The translations under genes were made by a program, and so were the position numbers. 64,000 nucleotides of DNA from Luteococcus sp038433135 (GTDB taxonomy: Bacteria; Actinomycetota; Actinomycetes; Propionibacteriales; Propionibacteriaceae): contig NZ_JBCDMV010000024.1 of assembly GCF_038433135.1 (NCBI RefSeq), positions 1 through 64,000 of the forward strand. The letters are read 5' to 3'. The notes beneath the pieces were generated by a model. The model had not been told where the DNA came from and did no database searches. It saw nothing but the letters and a program-made list of their open reading frames with translations. Positions 42,609 to 51,214 of this stretch are shown here, one piece after another. How positions within the stretch are numbered: position 1 is the first letter of the stretch; every line of letters begins with the position of its first letter.

Positions 42609-43537
42609 TTAGCTGGACGCATTCATCAGGATGACGACGCCGTCGCCCGAGGCTGGGTCGAGATGGATGGCAGAGAAGTACCCTGGAACCGTTCCCGTGT
42701 GCCAATGGGTCGCGCGCTTGTCATTCTCGGTCGTCACGCGCCATCCCGACGCGTAACCCTGACCGGGATGGCCGGTGTCGACCACTCGACCCACCTCGGG
42801 GTCCTGGAGGTGGTCGACGGCGAAGGCCGCCAGATCCCCGATCGTTCCGCACGTGTAACCGTAAGCGCCACCAGCAGCGTCGAAGCCGGCCTCCCAGATC
42901 ACCGCCTTCGAACCGATGAAGTGGCGACCCGGAGTAGTCCGTCCGCATTCGGTGACATTCGCGTGAATCGTCGTGCCAGGAAATGTGTCCCGCAAGGCCT
43001 TGTCATAGCTCCCGCCGGATGTTGCCTCGACGACCGCCTGCACCACCACATATCCCAACTGGAATAGGAGTACTCCCTGTCGCGTGTTGACGGTTCCTGC
43101 ACAGCGGCGACGAGTTCGCGAGCCGTTGCGTCTGGTCGGTCCACGTCCAGATGGTCCGCACCGAAGGAGAGGCCCGCCGTGTGGTAGAGCAGGTTCCGAA
43201 CGGTGACTTGGGGCGCACCAGCGACGTGCTCGGAAGCCAGGTCTGCAGTCGTCAAGCGTCCTTCGGCAACAAGGGGACGCACGACCCGAGCGGCCACGGG
43301 TTTGGAGACCGACCCCCACAGGAAGCGTGAGTCGGCCGCCGTGTCGCCGAAGCTCACCGTTTCGACCACCGCCCCGTTCTCGATCCGGGCCAGGGCTCCC
43401 CCAGGAACCCCCGCACGACCGGCATCGCGAATGAAGGCCTCCCCCACCGCGACCTGCGCGTCGGCCAGACCATGCGGAGCAGGGATGGCGACGGCGCAGA
43501 CGAGGCCCGCCAGGAGCGTCACGACCAGGCGCCTCAT
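42609..43537 (-). pseudogene. serine beta-lactamase-family protein gene with one frameshift
   Basis: The first half (from ATG at 43537) has a signal peptide, then FLWGSVSKPVAARVVRPLV with the SxxK nucleophile and TVRNLLYHTAGLSFG. The second half, in another frame, runs from QLGYVVVQAVVEATSGGSYD to HWHTGTVPGYFSAI (the HTG version of the KTG motif). The shift lies at about 43053-43065, where the sequence gives YSYS then QLGYV, against YSNLGYV expected for the YxN motif. A single net 1-nt loss explains it. The family includes class C-like esterases and D-Ala-D-Ala hydrolases. Its start overlaps the alpha/beta hydrolase stop by 4 bp. Confidence 0.8.
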
Positions 43538-44595
43538 CGGATGTCCGCCAAGAAGTCGGTCATGTCCTTGGCGATCTGCTCGGGAACCTCCCCGTTGAGT
43601 GCATGCGAGGCCTCCGGATACAGCCGAACAGTACCTTGGCGCAGATGTCGCGCAGCCACCTCATCGGCCTGGTCGTCATGCATGACCGACTTGCCCGCCA
43701 CGAGTGCGAGGACGGGCATGGACAGGCTCTCGAGCTGTTCCGGGGTGACCATCCCCGGCTGGGGTTTCTTGAGGGCGTAGTGGCGCATGCCGAGTTCGAT
43801 CATGTCCGCCACCGGGACGTCTTCCACGGGGGCACCGTTGGCCGTGAAGGAGTTGAACCCGTCACGCCAGGACTTCGGGAGCCACGAGGCCGCCGCGGGC
43901 AGGGATCGCAGAGCGGTTCCCCAGGGGATCGCGCCAAAGACGTTGATCGGGTCGATCAAGGTCAGAGAGTTGACCTTCTCGGGATGGTGCAGGGCCAGAT
44001 TGACCGCGGTCCAGCCACCGATCGACAGTCCGACCAGGTTGAGCGACTTCTCCGGCAACTGGGCAAGCACTTCGTGCAGCCAGCGCGCCTCGTCAGCGGC
44101 GGAGGTGATCGGGCGCTCCTGCACGCTCATGCCCGGCTCGCCCAGCAGTTCCACACTGTAGACGTCCGCGATCACCAGCAGGTCGTCCATGTTGTCCGCC
44201 CACACCGGTGTGGCCGAACGTGTCCCCGGGAGCAGCACCAGCGGAGCCACCGCCGGCGCGGAGGCCGACCGCGTGGTGGCGAAGCGATAGACGCGCACGA
44301 CGCCAGAGCTCGTGCGCAGGTCGAGGGTTGCCGCGGGCCGAGGCAGCTCGGCGAACGCGGCCCGGTACGACGCCAGATACGCGTCCTGCCCCTGGGCCGA
44401 ACGCCAGTGCCCTACCGGTGAAGCGGCTCGCAACGAACTGCCCACCGCGACCAGGACCGCCAGCCCCAGGGCGGCGGCCGCCTTCACGAAGGCTCTCCAC
44501 CGGCGACGGGACCCCTTGCGCGGCGGCATGGTGATGCCGTCGGATCCGGGCCGAGCCCCTGGAGCGAACGCCCGGTGCTTTCGCAGTACGTTCAT
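43534..44595 (-). CDS. alpha/beta hydrolase, membrane-anchored
   Basis: A 353-residue protein from ATG at 44595. One transmembrane segment (AFVKAAAALGLAVLVAVGSSL) is followed by an alpha/beta hydrolase domain: VLLPGTRSATPVW, the nucleophile elbow NLVGLSIGGWTAVN, the Asp region MPVLALVAGKSVMHDDQ, and the final His in YPEASHALNGEVPEQI. Hydrolysis of an ester or lactone outside the membrane is likely; the substrate is unknown. It is first in a leftward operon with the broken beta-lactamase-family gene and is divergent from a TetR gene. Confidence 0.88.
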   Translation of the reverse strand: MNVLRKHRAFAPGARPGSDGITMPPRKGSRRRWRAFVKAAAALGLAVLVAVGSSLRAASPVGHWRSAQGQDAYLASYRAAFAELPRPAATLDLRTSSGVVRVYRFATTRSASAPAVAPLVLLPGTRSATPVWADNMDDLLVIADVYSVELLGEPGMSVQERPITSAADEARWLHEVLAQLPEKSLNLVGLSIGGWTAVNLALHHPEKVNSLTLIDPINVFGAIPWGTALRSLPAAASWLPKSWRDGFNSFTANGAPVEDVPVADMIELGMRHYALKKPQPGMVTPEQLESLSMPVLALVAGKSVMHDDQADEVAARHLRQGTVRLYPEASHALNGEVPEQIAKDMTDFLADIR

Positions 44596-44637
44596 ATCGC
44601 AATCGTAACAGGACATCCATACCGTTAAGATGACGGC
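44596..44637. promoter_or_regulatory. divergent overlapping promoters, probably leaderless
   Basis: Only 42 bp separate the hydrolase and TetR start codons. TAAGAT (44626-44631) lies 6 nt before the tetR ATG. On the other strand TACGAT (44606-44601) lies 5 nt before the hydrolase ATG. Both would give leaderless mRNAs. A loose palindrome, AAC at 44607-44609 pairing with GTT at 44624-44626, may be the TetR operator. Confidence 0.45.
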
Positions 44638-45228
44638 ATGCCTCGCATAGTCGACCATGCCGCCCGTCGCCGGGAGATCGTCTACGCGCTGTGGATGGTG
44701 ATCCACCAACAGGGGATCGCTACGGCGAGCCTGCGAACCGTCGCCGCCGAGGCGCAGATCTCGATCGGCCGCATCCAGCACTACTTCCCCAGCAAGGACG
44801 CACTGGTCCACGAAGGCTGCCGAGAACTGGTCACCACCGCGGAGGCACAACACCTGAACACCGACACCGGTGACGCTCTTGCCGACCTCACCGCCCTGGC
44901 CGTCCACACCATCCCCACAACCCAGATCAGCAAGGTCGCCGCCACGGTCTGGTGCGCCTACGTCGCCCACGTGGGGGCAGACCCGACCATCGCAGAACTG
45001 GTACGCGAAGCCACCGAAGGCGGGCACACAGAGATGATCCGACGGTGCGCACGGGCACGCGGCCACAGTTCCCCCACCCCGGACGACATGGCCGATGGCC
45101 TTGAACTCTCCGCACTGGGCGACGGCCTCATGATGTGTGTCCTGGCGGGCGCGATTCGCCACGAGGAAGCGGTCGACGTGATCCACCGCCACATTGCGTC
45201 GAGGTCCCCGGCCAAGTCGTCGGCGTGA
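44638..45228 (+). CDS. TetR family regulator
   Basis: A 196-residue protein. The HTH reads RRREIVYALWMVIHQQGIAT then ASLRTVAAEAQISIGRIQHYFPSKDALV. The C-terminal domain has AATVWCAYVAHVGADPTIAE and GLELSALGDGLMM, close to the BetI-like/TetR_C_6 group. It is divergent from the hydrolase operon, which it probably represses. No downstream partner on its own strand is intact. Confidence 0.9.
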   Translation: MPRIVDHAARRREIVYALWMVIHQQGIATASLRTVAAEAQISIGRIQHYFPSKDALVHEGCRELVTTAEAQHLNTDTGDALADLTALAVHTIPTTQISKVAATVWCAYVAHVGADPTIAELVREATEGGHTEMIRRCARARGHSSPTPDDMADGLELSALGDGLMMCVLAGAIRHEEAVDVIHRHIASRSPAKSSA

Positions 45229-45456
45229 TGCACCAACCCGCCCCAGGCCGGGCACCTGCAATCAATCCCCTGACATGTGGCCGTCGAACAATTCACACCT
45301 CTGCTGCACGCTGTTCCCCCAGCGGATGCCTGGCGTTCCCATGCAGTCCACAATATTGGCCCGCCGACCGTTCTACATCGGCCCGCGCTGGCACGGCGCC
45401 TCTGTGGCGTCTCGTGAATCCGTCATCATCTGTCGCCGAGATTGGGAGTCCGAGCA
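45229..45456. other. intergenic, no gene seen
   Basis: About 230 bp between the TetR gene and the broken gene at 45457. All frames are short and show no recognisable protein similarity or ribosome site. Confidence 0.4.
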
Positions 45457-45912
45457 GTGCAGCTTGTCCAGTCCTTTCGTGAGAGATCCCGCTTCGCTTT
45501 GCCGTCGCACTGGCATTCGGTGGCGTGACGGCCAGCATTGCCACGCACACCGCCGTTCTCACGCAGCGCCTGCCACACACCGCTGTCAGTGGGGCCGGGT
45601 GACGGATCCAGCCAACGGCCGACGGGTCGCGGCTGCCAGCATCGCCAGCCTTCTGCCGATGATGGTCCTCGTGGCTCGCGGCGCCGGCTTCGCTGGGGAG
45701 GCCTCCCGGGCGGAGCGCGGGCTGCTTGGAGCCCTCGCCGTGGCCACACTGGCCAGTACCCCGGCCCAAGCGCTGGGAACTGAGTTCGAACGGCGCTGGA
45801 TGACGCGCTGCTGGTGCACGGGACCGGAGAACCAGACCGGCTCTCACACGAATTCGCAGCGGCGTCCGCGGCGCTTGCGTTCGCAGGTGGCGTCGCGCCC
45901 GAGGAGTGCTGA
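45457..45912 (+). pseudogene. multiply frameshifted gene remnant, membrane-type
   Basis: Coding-like segments occur in shifting frames: VQLVQSFRERSRFA, then VALAFGGVTASIATHTAVLT (stop), then VAAASIASLLPMMVLVARGA with ERGLLGALAVATLA, and finally ALDDALLVHGTGEPDRLSHE to TGA at 45910-45912. Joined, they would form one protein of about 150 residues with two hydrophobic segments. At least three disruptions are needed. No family recognised; the longest single frame across the area does not look like a real protein. Confidence 0.4.
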
Positions 45913-46045
45913 GAGCCTGACTGAACATCTCGCTGACGGGCCACGCCGCTGGGGAAACACGCGCAAGGTACCTAGGAGAAACGCCTAGTCACTTAGGGGG
46001 AACGCAGGTGCCACATTCAGGCTTGAAGGGAGTTCTGTAAAGTCG

Positions 46046-46066
46046 ATAGGGCACGTATAGGGCACG
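46046..46066. repeat. 10-bp direct repeat beside tRNA-Pro, possible integrase arm sites
   Basis: ATAGGGCACG occurs at 46046-46055 and 46057-46066 (11-bp spacing), 50 bp from the 3' end of tRNA-Pro. Closely spaced direct repeats of this kind are typical arm-type binding sites of tyrosine integrases at tRNA attachment sites. No integrase gene is present, so this may be a relic. Confidence 0.4.
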
Positions 46067-46068
46067 AA

Positions 46069-46110
46069 GAAGGGGCCCGCCAGAGCCAACTCGCTCTGAC
46101 AAGCCCCTTC
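46069..46110 (-). terminator. terminator after tRNA-Pro
   Basis: Hairpin with outer arms GAAGGGGC (46069-46076) and GCCCCTTC (46103-46110, one pairing offset) and inner AGAGC/GCTCT arms, just past the tRNA 3' end on the minus strand and followed by TTCGTGCC. Confidence 0.75.
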
Positions 46111-46115
46111 GGACG

Positions 46116-46189
<74 letters not shown>

Positions 46190-46346
46190 TCCAGGCCGTT
46201 TCCGACCCGACAAAGAACACTACCGGAACTGCGCCACAGGCGCCAATCAACCGGTGGATCACCCCCGGGCTGCACGCGCCATCACTGTGGTCGTACCATT
46301 GCCGGGCCGCGCACAGCCGGCATGATCCGACTCGAAAGGTACAGCG

Positions 46347-48074
46347 ATGCTGCTGGAAACACTGATCGACGCGAAGGCCGTCGACTACCTGATCCTGGTG
46401 GTCTACTTCGTCTTCGTCCTGGGCGTGGGGTGGCTGGCCAAGCGCCAGGTTGCCGACGCCGCTGACTACTTCCAGTCCGGCCGTTCCCTGCCCGCCTGGG
46501 TGACCGGTCTCGCCTTCGTCTCCGCCAACCTCGGTGCGGTGGAGATCATGGGCATGTCTGCCACCGCCGCCCAGATCGGCATCCCGACGGTGCACTACTT
46601 CTGGATCGGCGCCGTCCCGGCCATGATCTTCCTCGGCGTCGTGATGATGCCCTTCTACTACGGCTCCAAGGTGCGCTCGGTTCCCGAGTTCATGCTGCGC
46701 CGCTTCGGCCCCGGCGCCCATCTGGTCAATGCCATCTCCTTCGCCCTGGCGCAATTGTTGATCGCCGGCATCAACCTGTACCTGCTTGGTTCCATCGTGC
46801 ACGCCCTGCTGGGCTGGCCGATGTGGGTGGCCCTGGTGGTGGCGGCCTTCGTCGTGCTGGCCTACATCACCATGGGCGGCCTGAGCGCGGCCATCTACAA
46901 CGAGGTGCTGCAATTCTTCGTGATCGTCGCCTCCCTGCTGCCGCTGGTGATGCTCGGTCTGCACCGCGTCGGTGGCTGGGGTGGGCTCAAGGCGCAGATC
47001 GCCCAGGGAGCCGCGCATGCGCCCGCCAGCGCCCAGGTTCCCAGCGCCGCCCAGCAGCTCAACTCCTGGCCCGGGCAGGCCCTGTCCGGCTTCAACAGCT
47101 CGTCGCTGAGTGTGATCGGCATCGTCTTCGGGCTGGGCTTCGTGCTCTCCTTCGGCTACTGGACCACCAACTTCGTCGAGGTGCAGCGCGCCATGGCCTC
47201 GGAATCGCTCTCGGCGGCCCGCAAGACGCCGATCATCGGCTCCTTCCCCAAGATGCTGGTTCCGGCCATCACCATCCTGCCGGGCATGCTGGCCGCCGTT
47301 CTGGTGCCCGAGATCGCCCAGCTCAAGGGCGGTGGACACCCGGCGGGCGGCGCCGCGGGCAGCGGGGTCACCTACAACGACGCCCTCCTGTTGCTGATGC
47401 GAGACCTGCTGCCCAATGGCCTGCTGGGCCTGGCCATCACCGGCCTCCTCGCCGCCTTCATGGCCGGCATGGCCGCGAATGTCTCCGCCTTCAACACGGT
47501 CTTCAGCGTGGACATCTGGGGCACCTACATCAAGAAGGGCCGCAGCGACGACTACTACGTCGCGGTGGGACGGATCGCCACCGCGATCGCCGTGGTCACG
47601 GCCATCTTCACCGCGATGATCGCCGGGCAGTTCAGCAACATCATGGACTACCTGCAGACCCTGTTCGGCTTCTTCAACGCTCCCCTGTTCGCCACCTTCA
47701 TCCTGGGCATGTTCTGGCGACGCAGCACCCCGACGGCCGGCTGGGTGGGCCTGATCACCGGCACCCTGTCGGCCATCCTGGTCTGGCTGGGCGGCAACCC
47801 GGAGATCGGCCTGAACTGGTATTCACTGCCGGGTCAGGGCCTGGCCTTCGTCGCCGCCAGCGCCGGCTTCGTGATGGACCTGCTGGTCAGCGTCGTCGTT
47901 TCACTGTTCACCACGCCCAAGCCTCGCGAACAGTTGCGCGGCTTCGTCTACTCCGAGACCCCGAAGGCCGATCTCTCCGACGCCGAGGAGCAGGGCAAGC
48001 CCTGGTACAGCCGGACCATCCCGCTGGCCTGCCTGGCGATGGCGATGGTCATCATCCTGAATTGCATCTTCTGA
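46347..48074 (+). CDS. sodium:solute symporter (SSS/SLC5 family)
   Basis: A 575-residue membrane protein with about 14 hydrophobic segments. The start VDYLILVVYFVFVLGVGWLA, the SSS signature region SGRSLPAWVTGLAFVSANLG, AIYNEVLQFFVIVASLLPLV, and TGLLAAFMAGMAANVSAFNT (sodium-site helix) place it with SGLT-like sugar or solute transporters. A C-terminal cytoplasmic stretch precedes the last segment. The substrate is unknown, and no catabolic genes are beside it. A small membrane protein gene begins 11 bp downstream. Confidence 0.92.
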   Translation: MLLETLIDAKAVDYLILVVYFVFVLGVGWLAKRQVADAADYFQSGRSLPAWVTGLAFVSANLGAVEIMGMSATAAQIGIPTVHYFWIGAVPAMIFLGVVMMPFYYGSKVRSVPEFMLRRFGPGAHLVNAISFALAQLLIAGINLYLLGSIVHALLGWPMWVALVVAAFVVLAYITMGGLSAAIYNEVLQFFVIVASLLPLVMLGLHRVGGWGGLKAQIAQGAAHAPASAQVPSAAQQLNSWPGQALSGFNSSSLSVIGIVFGLGFVLSFGYWTTNFVEVQRAMASESLSAARKTPIIGSFPKMLVPAITILPGMLAAVLVPEIAQLKGGGHPAGGAAGSGVTYNDALLLLMRDLLPNGLLGLAITGLLAAFMAGMAANVSAFNTVFSVDIWGTYIKKGRSDDYYVAVGRIATAIAVVTAIFTAMIAGQFSNIMDYLQTLFGFFNAPLFATFILGMFWRRSTPTAGWVGLITGTLSAILVWLGGNPEIGLNWYSLPGQGLAFVAASAGFVMDLLVSVVVSLFTTPKPREQLRGFVYSETPKADLSDAEEQGKPWYSRTIPLACLAMAMVIILNCIF

Positions 48075-48084
48075 GGAGCTGAGC

Positions 48085-48330
48085 ATGAACACCACACCAT
48101 CCACCCGCACGATCAAGCCGCTGGACATCCGCGCCCTGATCGGTGCCATGCTGGCGATCATCGGTCTGATCCTCACAGCGATGGGCCTGTTTGCCGATCC
48201 GGAACTCGCCAAGACCGGTGGCGTCAATGCCAACCTCATCGCGGGCATCGTGCTGTTGGTCAGCGGCGGGCTCTTCCTGCTGCGCGCCAGGATGACCCCG
48301 CTCAAGCTGCGTGAGGTGCACGTCGACTGA
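48085..48330 (+). CDS. small two-TM protein paired with the symporter
   Basis: An 81-residue protein with GAGGAGCTGAGC upstream of its ATG. It has two hydrophobic segments (LIGAMLAIIGLILTAMGLF and LIAGIVLLVSGGLFLL) joined by a short loop with KTGGVNANL. It is 11 bp from the symporter gene, so co-transcription is near certain. A similar small protein often follows SSS genes in actinobacteria by my recollection, but its role is unknown. The operon ends at a strong hairpin. Confidence 0.82.
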   Translation: MNTTPSTRTIKPLDIRALIGAMLAIIGLILTAMGLFADPELAKTGGVNANLIAGIVLLVSGGLFLLRARMTPLKLREVHVD

Positions 48331-48339
48331 CGAAAAGGG

Positions 48340-48380
48340 CCAGTGGCCGTCACCCCGATCTTGCGGGTGACGGCCACTGG
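48340..48380. terminator. bidirectional terminator symporter operon / der
   Basis: Perfect 16-bp inverted repeat (48340-48355 and 48365-48380) with a 9-nt loop, between convergent genes. A dispersed-repeat fragment adjoins it on the right. Confidence 0.92.
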
Positions 48381-48402
48381 CTTCGACAGGCTCAGCCGAC
48401 GA
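48379..48402. repeat. dispersed repeat, partial copy
   Basis: GGCTTCGACAGGCTCAGCCG matches one arm of the palindromic repeat family (CGACAGGCTC core). It abuts the terminator at 48340-48380. Confidence 0.5.
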
Positions 48403-48435
48403 AGATTGGGTCTCAGCTGGCGTAGGGCCAGCGAG

Positions 48436-49818
48436 CTACTTCTTGCCGCGCTTCTCCCGGGCCCGCACCTCGACGTGCACCGGGGAGCCGGTGAAGCCGA
48501 AGTCCTCACGCAGCCGGCGCTCGACGAAGCGCTGGTAGCCCTGGTCGAGCAGCCCGGAGGTGAACAGCACGAAAGTGGGCGGGCAGTTCTGCGCCTGCGT
48601 GCCGAACAAGATGCGCGGCTGCTTGCCACCGCGCAGCGGATGCGGATGGGCGGAGGCGACCCGGCCAAGGAAGGCGTTGAGCTTGCCGGTGGAGATCCGG
48701 GTCTCCCAGCCCTCCAGGGCCTCCTCGATCGCCTTGCTCAGCTTGTCCACATTGCGCCCGGTCAGAGCGGAGATGTTCACCGTCGGCGCCCACGTGAAGG
48801 CCACCAGATCCCGCTCGATCTCACGATCCAGGTAGCGGCGGCGTTCCTCGTCGGTCAGGTCCCACTTGTTGAAGGCGATCACCAGCGCCTTGCCGGTGTC
48901 CTCCACATTGGACAGGATGCGCAGGTCCTGCTCGCTCAGCGGCTCCGACGCGTCGATCACCACCACGCAGACCTCGGCCCGCTCGATCGCACCCTGGGTG
49001 CGCAGCGACGCGTAGTACTCGTGGCCGCTGGCCTCCTTGACCCGCTTGCGGATGCCGGCGGTGTCGATCAGCCGGTACAGCTGGCCGCCCACCTCGCACA
49101 GCTCGTCGACGGGGTCAACGGTGGTGCCGGACATGTCGCTGACCACGGCGCGCTGCTGGCCGGAGAGCTTGTTCAGCAGGGAACTCTTGCCCACATTGGG
49201 CTTGCCGACGATCGCCACCCGGCGGGGACCGCCCACCTCGCGGTACTGCTCCTTGGGTGCCTCGGGCAGCACCTCGAGCACGGCATCCAGCAGGTCGCCG
49301 GTGCCGCGGCCGTGAATGGCGGAGATGGCCCACGGCTGCCCCAGACCCAGGTTCCACATGGAGGCCGCCTCGGCCTCGGTGCGCTGGTCGTCCACCTTGT
49401 TGGCGGCCAGCACGACGGGCTTCTTGCTGCGCCGCAGCACCTGCACGACGGCCTCGTCCTCGTCGGTGGTGCCCACCTGGGCATCGACGACGAAGAGCAC
49501 GGCGTCGGCGGCGCCGATCGCCAGCTCGGCCTGCTCGGCAATCTGGTGCGCCAGGCCCCGAGCATCGCTCACCCAACCGCCGGTGTCGACCACCACGAAC
49601 TCGCGGCCATTCCAGTTGGCGTCGTAGCTGACCCGGTCACGGGTGACGCCGGGCGTGTCCTGCACGACGGCGGCGCGCCGGCCCAGGATGCGGTTGACCA
49701 GGGTGGACTTGCCCACATTGGGGCGTCCGACCACGGCCAGCACGGGCTTGATGGCGGTGGATTCGTCGATCTCCGCCTGGAAGGCGTCGAATTCGGGCGT
49801 GGTGAAGTCATCGGTCAT
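48436..49818 (-). CDS. der: ribosome biogenesis GTPase Der
   Basis: A 460-residue protein from ATG at 49818. Two tandem GTPase domains are visible. The first has VVGRPNVGKSTLVNRILG, DTPGVTRDR and NKVDD; the second has IVGKPNVGKSSLLNKLSG, DTAGIRKR and NKWDL. The C-terminal KH-like domain (RISTGKLNAFLGRV, then FGTQAQNCPPTFVLF) completes EngA/Der. It has an N-terminal acidic extension of ~25 residues. It matures the 50S subunit. It ends the leftward run tyrA-cmk-plsC-der, a conserved actinobacterial order. Confidence 0.96.
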   Translation of the reverse strand: MTDDFTTPEFDAFQAEIDESTAIKPVLAVVGRPNVGKSTLVNRILGRRAAVVQDTPGVTRDRVSYDANWNGREFVVVDTGGWVSDARGLAHQIAEQAELAIGAADAVLFVVDAQVGTTDEDEAVVQVLRRSKKPVVLAANKVDDQRTEAEAASMWNLGLGQPWAISAIHGRGTGDLLDAVLEVLPEAPKEQYREVGGPRRVAIVGKPNVGKSSLLNKLSGQQRAVVSDMSGTTVDPVDELCEVGGQLYRLIDTAGIRKRVKEASGHEYYASLRTQGAIERAEVCVVVIDASEPLSEQDLRILSNVEDTGKALVIAFNKWDLTDEERRRYLDREIERDLVAFTWAPTVNISALTGRNVDKLSKAIEEALEGWETRISTGKLNAFLGRVASAHPHPLRGGKQPRILFGTQAQNCPPTFVLFTSGLLDQGYQRFVERRLREDFGFTGSPVHVEVRAREKRGKK

Positions 49819-49829
49819 GACGGGATCCT

Positions 49830-50522
49830 TCAGGGCAGTTCCAGACCCACCTCGCGCTGGGCCTGCTGGACGTGCTGCGCGCACAACTGGCGCAGCCGTT
49901 CGGTGAGATCGGCGACCTCACCGGCTCTGCGCGGCCACTCCTGGGCCGGCACAGCAACTGGCTCACTGTACACGACGTGCACCGCTTGCCGCGGCCTCGG
50001 CAAGGAGCGCAGCCCGGTCCCGCCTACCGCGCTGCCGATCAGGGCAACGGGTACCACCGGCGCCCCGGTGACCATCGCCAAGTAGGCTGCGCCACGCTTG
50101 AAATTGGCAAAATCTCCCGCTCCCCGATGGCTCTCGGGAAAGATCACCAGCTTGCGCTCGGCCTCCAGCACCTGCACACACCGCCGGATTGCCCGCGGAT
50201 CCGGATTCCACCGGTCGATCGGGATCTGGCCGATGCCGTCCAGCACCGCGGCCAGCGGCTTGGAGCGCCACAGCTCCATCTTGGCCATCGCCTGCGAATC
50301 CGGGGAGACGGCCACGGCCAACGGCCCGTCGAGGATGCCGACGTGGTTGAAGGCCAGGATCGCCCGGCCGTCGGGAATGCGATCGGCGTGGTGCAACTGC
50401 ACCCGCCAGAGGGCCTGGAAGCAGGCCCGCACCGGGGCGCGAAAGCTCTTCAGCAGCGGGGTGTGCAGCGGCGGCAACACCGACAGGTCGGGGACCTGGC
50501 CGGGGATGTCCAGCTCCCCCAT
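49830..50522 (-). CDS. 1-acylglycerol-3-phosphate acyltransferase family (PlsC)
   Basis: A 230-residue protein. It shows the acyltransferase motif I FNHVGILDGPL (NHx4D), motif II region QIPIDRWNPD, motif III VIFPESHRGAG (FPES), and motif IV GAPVVPVALIG. It acylates lysophosphatidic acid or a related acceptor at the membrane. It lies 1 bp after cmk and 11 bp before der. In many actinobacteria a plsC-like gene separates cmk from der, as here. Confidence 0.9.
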   Translation of the reverse strand: MGELDIPGQVPDLSVLPPLHTPLLKSFRAPVRACFQALWRVQLHHADRIPDGRAILAFNHVGILDGPLAVAVSPDSQAMAKMELWRSKPLAAVLDGIGQIPIDRWNPDPRAIRRCVQVLEAERKLVIFPESHRGAGDFANFKRGAAYLAMVTGAPVVPVALIGSAVGGTGLRSLPRPRQAVHVVYSEPVAVPAQEWPRRAGEVADLTERLRQLCAQHVQQAQREVGLELP

Positions 50523-50523
50523 C

Positions 50524-51195
50524 TCAGGCCTGCTTGCCGGCGGGCACCATCTGGCAGATCGTGTCGATCACCTGGCCGAGGTCAAGGTGGGTGGAGTCGA
50601 TCAGCTCGACGCCCTCGGCGGGCCTCTCGAACTGGCTGACGGTGGCGTCGTCGCGGTCCCGCCGCACCACCTGGTCGGTGACCTGCTCGGTGTTCACGGC
50701 GCCACCCAGCTCGGCCTGACGACGGGCGATCCGCGCTGCCGGGTCGGCCACCAGCAGCACGCGCAGGTCGGCGTCGGGGGCGACGACGGTGGTGATGTCG
50801 CGCCCCTCCACCACGATCCGGCGCTGATGCGCATCGATGATGGCGCGGAACTGCTCATTGAGCCATTCCCGGACGGCCGGGATGGTAGCGACGACGGAGA
50901 CCTTCTCGCTCACCCGGGGGTCACGGATCTCGGCGGTGACGTCGCGGCCGTTGACCGTGGTCGACGGATGCTCCGGGTTCGTACCGGGCACGATGGTGGC
51001 GCTGGTGACCAGCTCGGTGACCAGCTCGGTCTGCGCCGCATCCAGCCCGGATTCCAGGAAGCAGATCGCCGCTGCCCGGTAGAGCGACCCCGTGTCGAGG
51101 TAGGCCAGACCGAGGCGCTGGGCCACCCCGCGAGAGGTGCTGGACTTGCCGGATCCGCTGGGTCCGTCGATGGCGATGAGCAGGCTGTCGTTCAC
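50524..51195 (-). CDS. cmk: cytidylate kinase
   Basis: A 223-residue protein from GTG at 51195, the start that gives the usual length and begins just before the P-loop. It has IAIDGPSGSGKSSTSRGVAQ, LDTGSLYRAAA, VNGRDVTAEIRDPRVSEKVS and IVVEGRDITTVVAPDADLRV. A late ARIARRQAEL lid and RDRDDATVSQFERPAEGVEL follow. It phosphorylates CMP and dCMP using ATP. It belongs to the tyrA-cmk-plsC-der run. Confidence 0.96.
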   Translation of the reverse strand: MNDSLLIAIDGPSGSGKSSTSRGVAQRLGLAYLDTGSLYRAAAICFLESGLDAAQTELVTELVTSATIVPGTNPEHPSTTVNGRDVTAEIRDPRVSEKVSVVATIPAVREWLNEQFRAIIDAHQRRIVVEGRDITTVVAPDADLRVLLVADPAARIARRQAELGGAVNTEQVTDQVVRRDRDDATVSQFERPAEGVELIDSTHLDLGQVIDTICQMVPAGKQA

Positions 51196-51214
51196 CCCAA
51201 CAGGGTACCGGGGC

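Noticed and set aside
45194..45988. 264-codon open frame as a single real gene
   Set aside because: Only its middle part looks coding, and neighbouring coding-like segments lie in other frames; better explained as a decayed gene.
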